A stretch of 14,066 nt of DNA from CAYREV01 sp964423345 (GTDB lineage Bacteria; Bacteroidota; Rhodothermia; Balneolales; Balneolaceae), in contig CAYREV010000043.1 in NCBI GenBank assembly GCA_964423345.1, forward strand, positions 1 to 14,066. The letters are read 5' to 3'. The number at the start of each line of letters is the position of its first letter. Positions within the stretch are counted from its first letter, which is position 1. A program made the translations under genes and the position numbers. Shown piece by piece: positions 6,428 to 13,469 of the stretch. The notes under the pieces are model-generated. The model was given only the letters and a program-made list of their open reading frames with translations. It was not told where the DNA came from and made no database searches.

Positions 6428-7306
6428 TTAGGAGTCGTCCTCGTTGTCATCCTCGTCGTCCTCATCGTCTTCTTCATCGTCGATCTCAATCTCGTCGACT
6501 TCGATCTCCTGTACGCCCTCTTTAAACTTGGCTTCGAACTCCAGCAGCTCCTGGTGGTCGTCCCAGTTCCAGGCTGACAGGTCGATGACGGTACCGTCGT
6601 CAAGCAACAGCCACTGGGAGGGATCGATGCGTACGGAAAGCACATCCTGCATATTGCTTTCGGTCACTTCGAGCGGAGGATTGAACTCGCGTTCGATTTC
6701 AATTTCAGCTTCTGCGAAGACTTTGAACGCCTGCGGACTGCCGTCGGTGGGAGTGAATGTACCCACGATGATCATGCTGGCTTCGTCGGGCCAGTCGGGA
6801 AACTCGGCGCGAATGGAATCGGCCAGGGCCTGATGTTCGGCATCGTCATCCTCTTCATCGCCGTCGTCGAAATCAAGGTCCTTCACTTCAAACTCCAGCT
6901 CCTCATAGAAACCCGCTTGTATCTGGTCGGTTGCCAGGCTGAGGGTGTCTTCCGTGAGTGGGAGATCTACGAAGAAGGGCTCTGATTCGAACTCTTCGAC
7001 TTCCGTATCGAGGGAGTCTGCCTCCTCGTCGGTGTCGGCGGGTTCCAGCTTGAACTTTTCAACGATGAAGCGGACGTCGTCGATCTGCAGGGTCCCGTTT
7101 GATCCGCTTACCGAAAGGGAATCATGATCCAGGGTACGGTTGCCCGAGGAGGCTGACTTTGCGGATGAGCTGTTTACGGTTTTAAGTTGCAGTTTCACGG
7201 TGCCTTCTCCCTGTTTGTCGCCCGAGCCGATGGTGTCGCAGCCCGCAGCCATAAAAAGCAGGAAGGCACTTGCCAGGATGGGGATATATAATTTTTTAAT
7301 GTACAT
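6428..7306 (-). CDS. Acidic lipoprotein with poly-Asp/Glu C-terminal tail, function unknown
   Basis: The 292-residue protein begins with a lipoprotein signal peptide, lipobox MAAGC (Cys23), followed by a Ser/Gly-rich linker (about 24-70). A beta-rich domain follows (about 70-145: LQIDDVRFIVEKFKLEP, then FFVDLPLTEDTLSLA and AGFYEELEFEVKDL), whose strand pattern recalls DUF4382-like carbohydrate- or surface-associated domains; that assignment is tentative. Two acidic runs stand out: DFDDGDEEDDD at 145-155 and an almost pure Asp/Glu tail from about 270 to 292. The overall charge is very negative, as in surface proteins of salt-adapted bacteria; the tail could bind divalent cations. It is divergently transcribed from the NUC1-like gene with 178 bases between, and ends at the terminator 6371-6397. 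No Shine-Dalgarno is evident. Confidence 0.75.
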   Translation of the reverse strand: MYIKKLYIPILASAFLLFMAAGCDTIGSGDKQGEGTVKLQLKTVNSSSAKSASSGNRTLDHDSLSVSGSNGTLQIDDVRFIVEKFKLEPADTDEEADSLDTEVEEFESEPFFVDLPLTEDTLSLATDQIQAGFYEELEFEVKDLDFDDGDEEDDDAEHQALADSIRAEFPDWPDEASMIIVGTFTPTDGSPQAFKVFAEAEIEIEREFNPPLEVTESNMQDVLSVRIDPSQWLLLDDGTVIDLSAWNWDDHQELLEFEAKFKEGVQEIEVDEIEIDDEEDDEDDEDDNEDDS

Positions 7307-7484
7307 GGGGATAATATATTTTTCGATTGGGTGTTACCTTATTTGTAGTAAAATATGCCCCGGGTGTTCCCTTTTTTGGGATAAATATTTGCTCTCTTTT
7401 TAGGGATATCACTGTTAATGTTGCCCGTGTGTTATATTTTGTACAGCTTCCACGGTAATTTTGATTTAATCCTTAGTATAGTCC

Positions 7485-8423
7485 ATGAAAGCCAGATTCA
7501 TTCTTGTACCTGCCCTTATAATGCTATTATCGGCCGTCGGCCCCGCCGCCGCCCAGCAGTATTCCGAATTCAACCGGAAGCTGGTTGACGAGCACATTTA
7601 CGGGGGCATGCCCGGCTACGACAATGTGCTGATCCGTCAGGCGTATGTTCTTTCCTACAACTATGAGCACCGTATTCCCAACTGGGTGGCCTACCACGTA
7701 AAGCACGGCTATACGAATACGGTGCCCCGCTACGGGATCTTCAGCAATTTCCGGGTGGACCCGCAGATCCATAATCCCGTGCGCGCCTCCGAATACCGGC
7801 TGCTGAACCAGGAGGGAGAGGGGTATGCCATGAAGCCCTTGGTGCCCTTCGGCATCTCCGGGGGCGACCGCGATGGCGACGAGCTGATGGCGGTGAAAGA
7901 TACTAATGGCGACGGCAGGATAACCGCTGAGGATATGAAAGGGTTGGAGCTCTGGGAGTTTGTGGCCGATGCCGACGAAATCAACCGAGTATATGAGATC
8001 AACTACCTCTCCAATGTGGTTCCCCAGGATTACGACGGCTTCGACGGCGGCAGGGGCATTTGGAGCAGGCTTGAACGGTACGTGCAGGAAACCCTTGTGG
8101 AGGAGCGGAGCAGGGAGCTTTGGGTGATGGCCGGGCCGGTGTTTGGCAACGGACCCATGAAAAAGGTGGGCGTCAACAAGGACATCACGGTGCCGCCCAT
8201 GTTTTTCAAGATTCTGGTGCGAAATGACGAGCAGGGAAAGCCGCTGGTCCTTGCCTACCTGGTTCCCCATCACAAGGAGGCTCACGGGGATATTGAGGAT
8301 TACCTGGTGAGTGTGGATATGATCGAGGCCATGACCGGCCTGGATTTCTTCCGTGAGCTGGACGATGAAAGGGAAAAGGAACTCGAGTCGGCCGACACCT
8401 GGCTGAACCGCGGCAAGTTTTAA
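7485..8423 (+). CDS. Exported DNA/RNA non-specific endonuclease (NUC1) family protein, probably catalytically dead
   Basis: NUC1 (Serratia-type beta-beta-alpha-metal) nucleases cleave DNA and RNA using a His general base in an (D/A)RGH motif and a Mg-binding Asn. This 312-residue protein has a signal peptide (1-23, AAA-QQ) and the family framework: VLIRQAYVLSYNYEHRIPNWVAYHV (48-72, core IPNWVAYHV), FRVDPQI (89-95), YLSNVVPQ (174-181), GIWSRLE (191-197) and LWVMAGPVFG (212-221). The catalytic segment expected as GYARGHLAP reads GYAMKPLVP (113-121), and no other RGH exists in the protein. The loop expected as FNGxGGLW reads FDGGRGIW (186-193), so the metal Asn appears to be Asp. Right after the altered motif come DRDGD (128-132) and an EF-hand-like loop DTNGDGRITAED (139-150). 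The fold is family; lack of activity is inference. It stands alone after a divergent promoter region, with no immunity gene beside it. Confidence 0.8.
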   Translation: MKARFILVPALIMLLSAVGPAAAQQYSEFNRKLVDEHIYGGMPGYDNVLIRQAYVLSYNYEHRIPNWVAYHVKHGYTNTVPRYGIFSNFRVDPQIHNPVRASEYRLLNQEGEGYAMKPLVPFGISGGDRDGDELMAVKDTNGDGRITAEDMKGLELWEFVADADEINRVYEINYLSNVVPQDYDGFDGGRGIWSRLERYVQETLVEERSRELWVMAGPVFGNGPMKKVGVNKDITVPPMFFKILVRNDEQGKPLVLAYLVPHHKEAHGDIEDYLVSVDMIEAMTGLDFFRELDDEREKELESADTWLNRGKF

Positions 8424-8481
8424 TAGAACGCGGCACCCACGGTATAAAAGCAATGCTGAATTTTAAATTAAAACCTCTGCC

Positions 8482-8508
8482 TTCCTAATTCCCAATTCCT
8501 AATTCTCC
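8482..8508. repeat. Short tandem repeat (two ~14-base units)
   Basis: TTCCTAATTC occurs at 8482-8491 and again at 8496-8505, giving two near-identical 13-14-base units in the 180-base gap between the NUC1-like gene and the lactone-oxidase gene. The gap is otherwise AT-rich, with no gene or clear terminator. Confidence 0.5.
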
Positions 8509-8604
8509 CGCATTCCCTGAAGCCAAGCCGTTTGAAACCCTGCCTGAATTTTTTTTATGTTCAACTAAATTTAAATCAAGGGTTTACAGAAAGGGTGAAA
8601 TGCC

Positions 8605-10143
8605 ATGGGAGCTATTTCAAACCTTTTGAGGCATCAACCTGGGGCGCACTTCAAACTGGCGCTGATGATGGGCCGAGGTGAGGAAACAAACGTACGAGAA
8701 ACACCGGAATTCAAATCTGACGAATCCGTTCAAAATTTCGGCCGAAACCTGCAGTTCAAAGCCGGCCGTTACTACAGGCCCCGAAGCGAGAGCGAAGTTC
8801 TTGAAATTCTTAACAGGCATTCCGGTGAATCCATACGGGCGGTGGGCACCCTTCATTCCTGGAGCGCCCTGCCTGTAAGCGAGGAGGTGGTCGTGGACCT
8901 TAGTCATTTTAACAGGGTGGATACTGACAAAGAGAGCAGCGCTGCCCGGGTGGATGCCGGTTGCCGCATCGACGACTTGAATAAGAGACTATATGAAAAG
9001 GGGCTGAGGCTGCCGGCCCAGCCCGTTACTTCCGCACCCACCATGGGGGGCGCCATCGCCACCGGTACCCACGGAGTCGGAACCCCTAGCCTGTCCCATT
9101 TCGTGGAGAAGGTGCGCCTGGCGGCCTATGACCGCGAAAGCGGGGAGGCAAAAGTATTTGAAATCGACGGAGGCCCCGAGCTCAGGGCTGCACGCTGCAA
9201 CCTGGGATGCATGGGCATTGTACTGTCCGTTCAGATCCGCTGTTTGCCGGAGGCAGCGGTAGAGGAAAAGATTGTCATGAGAGAGTCGATAGGGGAGGTA
9301 CTGGCCGAAGAGGGGGAGTACCCGTTGCAGGAGTTCCTGATGATTCCCTATCGGTGGACTTTTATCAATTTTCAGAGGCGGATGGTGGACGAAGAGAACG
9401 GGGATTCCGGAAGCAGAAGCCTGCTGGCGCCCCTCTATCACCTCTATACCTATCTCAACATCGACCTGTTCTTTAACCTGATTGTCAAGGGCTTGAGTTC
9501 TTCCCTGGCCTCGGCGGGTATGGTTCAGTTCTTCTTTAAACATATGTTCACCAAAGCCATTCTGAGCGGGTTTTCCGTCCGCGACCGGAGTTACCGGATG
9601 CTGAGCCTCAACCGGGAGATCTTCCCGCACGAGGAAGCGGAAATATTCATCCCTGGAAAACATCTTGAAGAGGCAGCGAAACTGATCCGCGTGATTACCG
9701 AACTGTTTGCCGGGCTGCGGGAGCAGGTGCCGGCGGAGTTTTCCGGGGAGCTTCGGGAGGCCGGGTTGCTTGAAGAAATTGAAAACAACCGGGGAAGTTA
9801 TACCCATCCCTATCCCTTCGTTTTTCTTCGCATGCTGCCGGACGATACCCTGGTTTCCATGGCAAGCGGGCTGGAGGAGCCCTGTTACGGCTTCAACCTG
9901 ATATCCTACCGAAAACCGGGAAAAAGAGAAGGGTTCCACCGGTTTTCGGACGCAATCAGCCGTGCGCTGGCCCGCCTGTATGGGGCACGTCCGCACTGGG
10001 GCAAATATTACAGCTTGGGACGTGAGGATACCCATAGGCTGTATCCCGACCTGCAGCAGTTCCGTGAGCTATGCCGCCAATACGACCCGGAGGGAGTTTT
10101 CCAGAATAATTTCACCCGAGACGTACTCGGTTTCGGGAGATGA
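8605..10143 (+). CDS. FAD-dependent aldonolactone-oxidase-type oxidoreductase
   Basis: A 512-residue flavoenzyme of the vanillyl-alcohol-oxidase superfamily, closest in layout to L-gulonolactone / D-arabinono-1,4-lactone oxidases, which oxidise sugar lactones. The N-terminal FAD-binding domain (about 48-225) shows RAVGTLHSWSALP, in which His84 occupies the usual covalent-FAD histidine position, and the FAD loop IATGTHGVGTPS (151-162). The C-terminal ALO-type domain ends with RPHWGK (462-467), LYPDLQQF and a DPEGVFQNNF tail typical of this family. The first ~40 residues are an extra poorly conserved leader with no convincing signal peptide. The start is supported by AGGGTG, seven bases ahead. 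The physiological substrate and the cofactor linkage are unproven. It may work with the following methyltransferase, but 148 bases and a hairpin separate them. Confidence 0.85.
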   Translation: MGAISNLLRHQPGAHFKLALMMGRGEETNVRETPEFKSDESVQNFGRNLQFKAGRYYRPRSESEVLEILNRHSGESIRAVGTLHSWSALPVSEEVVVDLSHFNRVDTDKESSAARVDAGCRIDDLNKRLYEKGLRLPAQPVTSAPTMGGAIATGTHGVGTPSLSHFVEKVRLAAYDRESGEAKVFEIDGGPELRAARCNLGCMGIVLSVQIRCLPEAAVEEKIVMRESIGEVLAEEGEYPLQEFLMIPYRWTFINFQRRMVDEENGDSGSRSLLAPLYHLYTYLNIDLFFNLIVKGLSSSLASAGMVQFFFKHMFTKAILSGFSVRDRSYRMLSLNREIFPHEEAEIFIPGKHLEEAAKLIRVITELFAGLREQVPAEFSGELREAGLLEEIENNRGSYTHPYPFVFLRMLPDDTLVSMASGLEEPCYGFNLISYRKPGKREGFHRFSDAISRALARLYGARPHWGKYYSLGREDTHRLYPDLQQFRELCRQYDPEGVFQNNFTRDVLGFGR

Positions 10144-10159
10144 TAAGGAATTTTACCCT

Positions 10160-10187
10160 GTGCCTGGCATTTCAAAGTGGCAGGCAC
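10160..10187. repeat. Imperfect palindrome resembling a dispersed intergenic hairpin repeat
   Basis: GTGCCTGGCA (10160-10169) faces TGGCAGGCAC (10178-10187): nine of ten positions pair, with loop TTTCAAAG, and one flanking T-A pair extends the stem. It lies 16 bases after the lactone-oxidase stop but has no T run after it, so it is not a standard terminator. It resembles palindromes of the form GTGCCTGGCAC that recur in intergenic DNA of various bacteria. It occurs only once in this window. Confidence 0.5.
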
Positions 10188-10291
10188 ATAGGAGACCAAG
10201 TAGAGCCGATAATGGCCCGTAGGTACTTAACAAGAGAAGCGGCGACAATCACTAGATTTATCTACTACTAAAATAAAAGAGGTGAATAATT

Positions 10292-11347
10292 ATGGATGCT
10301 CAACAAGAAGAGACAGCAACAAAAGAGAAGCGTGTTACGCCGGAAAATATCATGAAGGTAGGTACAGGTTTTCAGGCCTCAAAAATCCTGCTGAGTGCGG
10401 TTAAAAAAGGCCTGTTTACCAGGCTGGCAGAATCACCCATGACCGGCGAGGAGGTGCGTGAAGAGTTTGACCTGGACGGCCGCGGCCTGTATGACTGGCT
10501 GGACGCTCTCGTCGCGCTCGGCTTTTTGGAAAGAGAGGGATTTAAAGAGGAGGCAGTGTACCGTAATGCCCCGGATGCCGACCGGTTCCTCGATCAAAAC
10601 AAGAGAGGATACATAGGCGGCATGCTGGAGATGGCCAACGACCGGCTCTATCCGTTCTGGGGAGATCTGGAGGAAGCCCTGGAGACCGGCAACCCACAAA
10701 ATGAAATCAAGCACAAGGATACCGACTTCTTTGAGATTCTCTATGAAGACGAGGAACGCCTGAACCAGTTTACCCGTGCCATGGCGGGTGTTCAGATGGG
10801 TAACTTCAAGACCCTGGTCCACAAGTTTGATTTTTCGTCTTACGATTCGCTCTGCGACCTGGGGGGCGCCGACGGCGAGCTGTGCCTGCAGGTGGCCGAA
10901 GCATTTGATCACATCGACTGCATCAATTACGACCTTCCCAAAGTGGCGTCTATTGCCGAGGAAAAGATTGAAGAGTGGGGGATGGAAGACCGCGTGGAAG
11001 TGATGCCGGGCAACTTCTGGGAGGAGGATATCCCCGAAGCCGATGTGTACACCCTGGGAAATATCCTGCATGACTGGGGACTGGAGGAAAAAATGGAGCT
11101 GCTGGAAAAAGTGTACAACAAGCTCCCCGAGGGTGGAGCCTGCATCGTGATTGAGAATATTATCGACAACGAGCGGTCCAAAAATATATTCGGGCTGGCC
11201 ATGTCGTTGAATATGCTCATTGAAACCCGGGATGGCTTTGACTTTACCGGCCGGGAGTTCAGCAGCTGGGCCGATGAAGTCGGTTTTTCCTCGACCGAAA
11301 TCATTCCGCTGGCAGGGCCCGCCAGTGCAGCTATCGCCTATAAGTGA
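10292..11347 (+). CDS. SAM-dependent O-methyltransferase, plant-type/ASMT-like
   Basis: A 351-residue methyltransferase of the two-domain family that includes acetylserotonin and caffeate O-methyltransferases. Residues 15-100 form a winged-helix dimerisation domain (GFQASKILLSAVKKGLFTRL). Residues 145-351 form the Rossmann methyltransferase domain: SAM-binding CDLGGADGEL (188-197), INYDLPKV acidic loop (211-218), RVEVMPGNFWE, and the catalytic region GNILHDW with His260 in the position of the general base. FTGREFSSWADEVGF near the end is the usual terminal signature. It probably methylates a small-molecule hydroxyl; the acceptor is unknown. GAGGTG, eight bases ahead, supports the ATG. It is convergent with the DUF1569 gene, 15 bases away. 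Confidence 0.87.
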   Translation: MDAQQEETATKEKRVTPENIMKVGTGFQASKILLSAVKKGLFTRLAESPMTGEEVREEFDLDGRGLYDWLDALVALGFLEREGFKEEAVYRNAPDADRFLDQNKRGYIGGMLEMANDRLYPFWGDLEEALETGNPQNEIKHKDTDFFEILYEDEERLNQFTRAMAGVQMGNFKTLVHKFDFSSYDSLCDLGGADGELCLQVAEAFDHIDCINYDLPKVASIAEEKIEEWGMEDRVEVMPGNFWEEDIPEADVYTLGNILHDWGLEEKMELLEKVYNKLPEGGACIVIENIIDNERSKNIFGLAMSLNMLIETRDGFDFTGREFSSWADEVGFSSTEIIPLAGPASAAIAYK

Positions 11348-11375
11348 ACACCATAGTAAATATTAGCTGGTGTTC
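11346..11375. terminator. Inverted repeat spanning two convergent stop codons, possible terminator
   Basis: GAACACCA (11346-11353) and TGGTGTTC (11368-11375) form a perfect 8-base stem around a 14-base loop and are followed by CCCTTTT. The repeat covers the last bases of the methyltransferase stop TGA and the stop and last codons of the minus-strand DUF1569 gene. It is weak as an intrinsic terminator because the loop is long and the T run is short. Confidence 0.45.
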
Positions 11376-11884
11376 CCTTTTGAGTCCATTGCGACCAGCT
11401 TAAACTGCGACAAGTGGTGGAAGCAGTGCTTGAAGTGAAATTTTTGCCACTGTTCCCGGTCTAACTCCCCGAATGTTGGGTTGATTTGGGTGGTTTCGGG
11501 ATGTTCCCTGTGGTAGTCCAGGTAGTATTGGATCTCCTCTTTTAGTTTTTCTTTGGCCTGCTCCATATTTGGGTATCGCAACTCCAGTAATTGTTCTCCG
11601 GTAACGGGATTGGTAAAGCCTTTGGGCATGGGCCGATTCATATTCAGAAAAGCCTGAAGCTTGGCTCGTTTTTCTTCCGGGGTGTTACACTCCAGGTCCA
11701 GCTTGTCGGTGGACATCTGAAAAGAGAAGATTAGATGTTCAATCATATGCTGGCTGCTCATTTGCCCCCAGGCCGGTTCCGTATGTTCCCCCAAAGCGTC
11801 AATACGATCAGGCAGGATTTCCCGGAGAAAGGTCATCCGATGATCCGGGTCGTTAACGTCAAAGGGCAGTTTTAGGGTAGACAT
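11363..11884 (-). CDS. DinB-like DUF1569 family protein
   Basis: The 173-residue cytoplasmic protein has no signal peptide. The N-terminal half carries HTEPAWGQMSSQHMIEHL (34-51) and the C-terminal half FHFKHCFHHLSQF (149-161). Both are marks of the DUF1569/DinB_2 four-helix-bundle group, in which spaced histidines (here His46, His50 and His153/156/157) form a metal site. DinB-fold proteins include thiol-dependent S-transferases and many of unknown role; no substrate can be named. The whole length is a single domain of normal size. No Shine-Dalgarno is visible before the ATG. It lies downstream of the AT-rich lipoprotein gene on the same strand, with 141 bases between. Confidence 0.78.
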   Translation of the reverse strand: MSTLKLPFDVNDPDHRMTFLREILPDRIDALGEHTEPAWGQMSSQHMIEHLIFSFQMSTDKLDLECNTPEEKRAKLQAFLNMNRPMPKGFTNPVTGEQLLELRYPNMEQAKEKLKEEIQYYLDYHREHPETTQINPTFGELDREQWQKFHFKHCFHHLSQFKLVAMDSKGNTS

Positions 11885-12025
11885 AGTTTATGCGCTTTTG
11901 GCTCGTAATTTAATGATCTTGGAAATACCCGGTCCCACAAAATAAAAGAAAACTGAAATTAATAAGAAGGTCTCTACCTGCTTCCACTATTTTTTTCAAA
12001 CTTGCTGACACCAAACTTGAATTAT

Positions 12026-13228
12026 TCAGAATTGGAAATAATACTCAAGCTGTTCATATTCGGATCGTTCGAACGTTTTTTCCAGTTGGTTTTTTACATA
12101 ATCCATGTAGGTGAATCCATCGAGATATTCAATAAACCTGACACTTTTGAGAGGTAGGCTATCCCGTTTTAAAAAGGAGTATTTTGCAATAATCTCAATA
12201 GGTATTTCGGGAGCAACAATTTCTAGGCCTTCGGGTGCGTGAAAAAACCACCATATTGAATTATCCTCTTGCTCCTCGGCGAAATAGAAATTTTTCTGGT
12301 TATAGGATTGGTCAAATGTGTAGTCGAGTTTATAAAGGTTCCCGTTCTCGGAGCTAAAGGTATAATCCGGCAGGTGAATGGATTGAGGAACCGAGGTTCC
12401 AACCTTGTGATAGCTTTGCCGTTCATGGGGCTGGCAACAAAGTACGTATCCGTTTTCTGCATATATATCGTAATAATCAAAGCCATCAATGTAACCAAGT
12501 GTCAAAATATCGTCCGGGTTATAAGAGTTTGAGTTTTTCCAATACTCTGACGAGGAAAGAAAATAACCTTTGCCTGCGGTTCCGGGCTCCAGTTGTCCCT
12601 GTATGTAGGCATTGGTCACCTGTTTATTAATCGTAACCGGGTTCATGGAACCAAAGGTTTCAAAGTCAAGAACTACAGAGTCTCCAACGCTTACGTCTTG
12701 AACCCATTTGTAAACGGGGTTGGTCTGGTCATAGCCCGCAATAAATATATCGATCGGGTCTTCCCGCAAATTCATGTCTGCCTCAAATGTAGAGCCGTCG
12801 TAGGTATGGGTGTCGTAGTCCAGCCAGGAATTGAACCCTTGATAGCCGTCAGAAAATCCCAACGACCACCAGGGGTCGTCACTGTTGTGATAATTATTGA
12901 GGGTCATATGGGCCTTACCGACAGGATCAGGAAAAGGGGTATGAATTATCTCATTTTCTTTAACGAAAAATGAGCTTCCGACAGGTATTCCCATATATGT
13001 AGTAATATGGTGCTGTAATCTTGTCGTTGAGCCATTTTCAAATGAGGCCACCTGAAGTTCGGTTATCATAATCGGGTTGGTTGCATAACCTTCAAAATCA
13101 ATGACTCCACTTTCTTCGGTCGGTTTGACTACATCGAGGAGGCTGCCGAACTGATTTGAAATAAAGACCCATCTTTCAACATGGCTTGGATCGTTATTGG
13201 AAAAGCTATCGGTTCTTAACAATAACAC
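12026..13228 (-). CDS. Unknown large lipoprotein, AT-rich gene, true start upstream and non-canonical or lost
   Basis: The product is not recognised. From GTG 13226-13228 it has 400 residues, rich in Tyr, Trp, Asn and Asp and predicted all-beta, with no membrane helix; it contains an unusual double cysteine (LCCQPH) and ends in an aromatic-Phe tail (YYFQF). The frame continues upstream of the GTG into a clear lipoprotein signal sequence, KINIRSFLLITTAVV then LSVSSC with Cys at 13250-13252, so the mature protein is a surface or periplasmic lipoprotein. No ATG, GTG or TTG lies in that frame between the stop at 13391-13393 and the GTG. A strong GGGGAG (about 13325-13330) sits nine bases before the codon (GCT, 13313-13315) where a Met would be expected. 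GC is low: two 60-base samples each count 38%, against 60% for a sample of the receptor gene. Confidence 0.65.
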   Translation of the reverse strand: MLLLRTDSFSNNDPSHVERWVFISNQFGSLLDVVKPTEESGVIDFEGYATNPIMITELQVASFENGSTTRLQHHITTYMGIPVGSSFFVKENEIIHTPFPDPVGKAHMTLNNYHNSDDPWWSLGFSDGYQGFNSWLDYDTHTYDGSTFEADMNLREDPIDIFIAGYDQTNPVYKWVQDVSVGDSVVLDFETFGSMNPVTINKQVTNAYIQGQLEPGTAGKGYFLSSSEYWKNSNSYNPDDILTLGYIDGFDYYDIYAENGYVLCCQPHERQSYHKVGTSVPQSIHLPDYTFSSENGNLYKLDYTFDQSYNQKNFYFAEEQEDNSIWWFFHAPEGLEIVAPEIPIEIIAKYSFLKRDSLPLKSVRFIEYLDGFTYMDYVKNQLEKTFERSEYEQLEYYFQF

Positions 13229-13469
13229 CTCTTCGGCATTATTCAGATCACAGGATGAAACCGATAAGACAACAGCCGTGGTAATTAATAGAAAGGATCT
13301 GATATTTATTTTAGCAGCTATATTCTCCCCATGTTTTGTGGTTGGCTTATACCATAAAAATTTATAGTTAATATCTGAATTTAATATTCTTTATACATTA
13401 GTCAATCAAATAAAGTGGGAATTACCCTGGTTGCCTGGTGACGGATGAGTGTAATATTTCCGCCTTCGA
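13229..13469. other. Leader/promoter region of the AT-rich lipoprotein gene
   Basis: This interval carries the upstream coding extension (lipoprotein signal peptide, 13229 to about 13315) and an AT-rich stretch. On the minus strand, TTGATT (13404-13409) and TATTAA (13381-13386) are 17 bases apart, a fair -35/-10 pair about 65 bases before the probable start. The rest, down to the VOC gene stop at 13470, shows no terminator or other gene. Confidence 0.4.
13381..13409 (-). promoter_or_regulatory. Possible promoter of the AT-rich lipoprotein gene
   Basis: Read on the minus strand, TTGATT and TATTAA are separated by 17 bases. The match is to generic sigma-70 consensus; promoters in this group of bacteria often follow a different pattern, so this is tentative. 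Confidence 0.25.

Noticed and set aside
6444..6833. A plus-strand frame encoding a poly-Ser protein
   Set aside because: The serine run is only the reverse reading of the GAC/GAG codons of the acidic lipoprotein tail.
7485..8423. Toxin/immunity or defence role for the NUC1-like protein
   Set aside because: There is no adjacent immunity gene, no toxin-delivery domain and an apparently inactive catalytic motif; it is a stand-alone secreted protein.
7527..8453. A 308-codon minus-strand frame opposite the NUC1-like gene
   Set aside because: The plus strand has a signal peptide and family motifs; the antisense product is His/Val/Leu-rich with no motif.
8989..10035. A 348-codon minus-strand frame opposite the lactone-oxidase gene
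   Set aside because: It is antisense to a gene with clear FAD and HWGK motifs and has no recognisable features of its own.
8605..11347. A biosynthetic cluster made of the lactone oxidase and the O-methyltransferase
   Set aside because: They are two genes only, 148 bases apart, each with its own ribosome-binding site and a hairpin between; there is no third pathway gene or shared regulation to support it.
12011..12035. Terminator at the imperfect palindrome over the stop of the AT-rich lipoprotein gene
   Set aside because: Ten of twelve positions pair around a single centre base, but two mismatches, AT-richness and the absence of a T run make a terminator unlikely.
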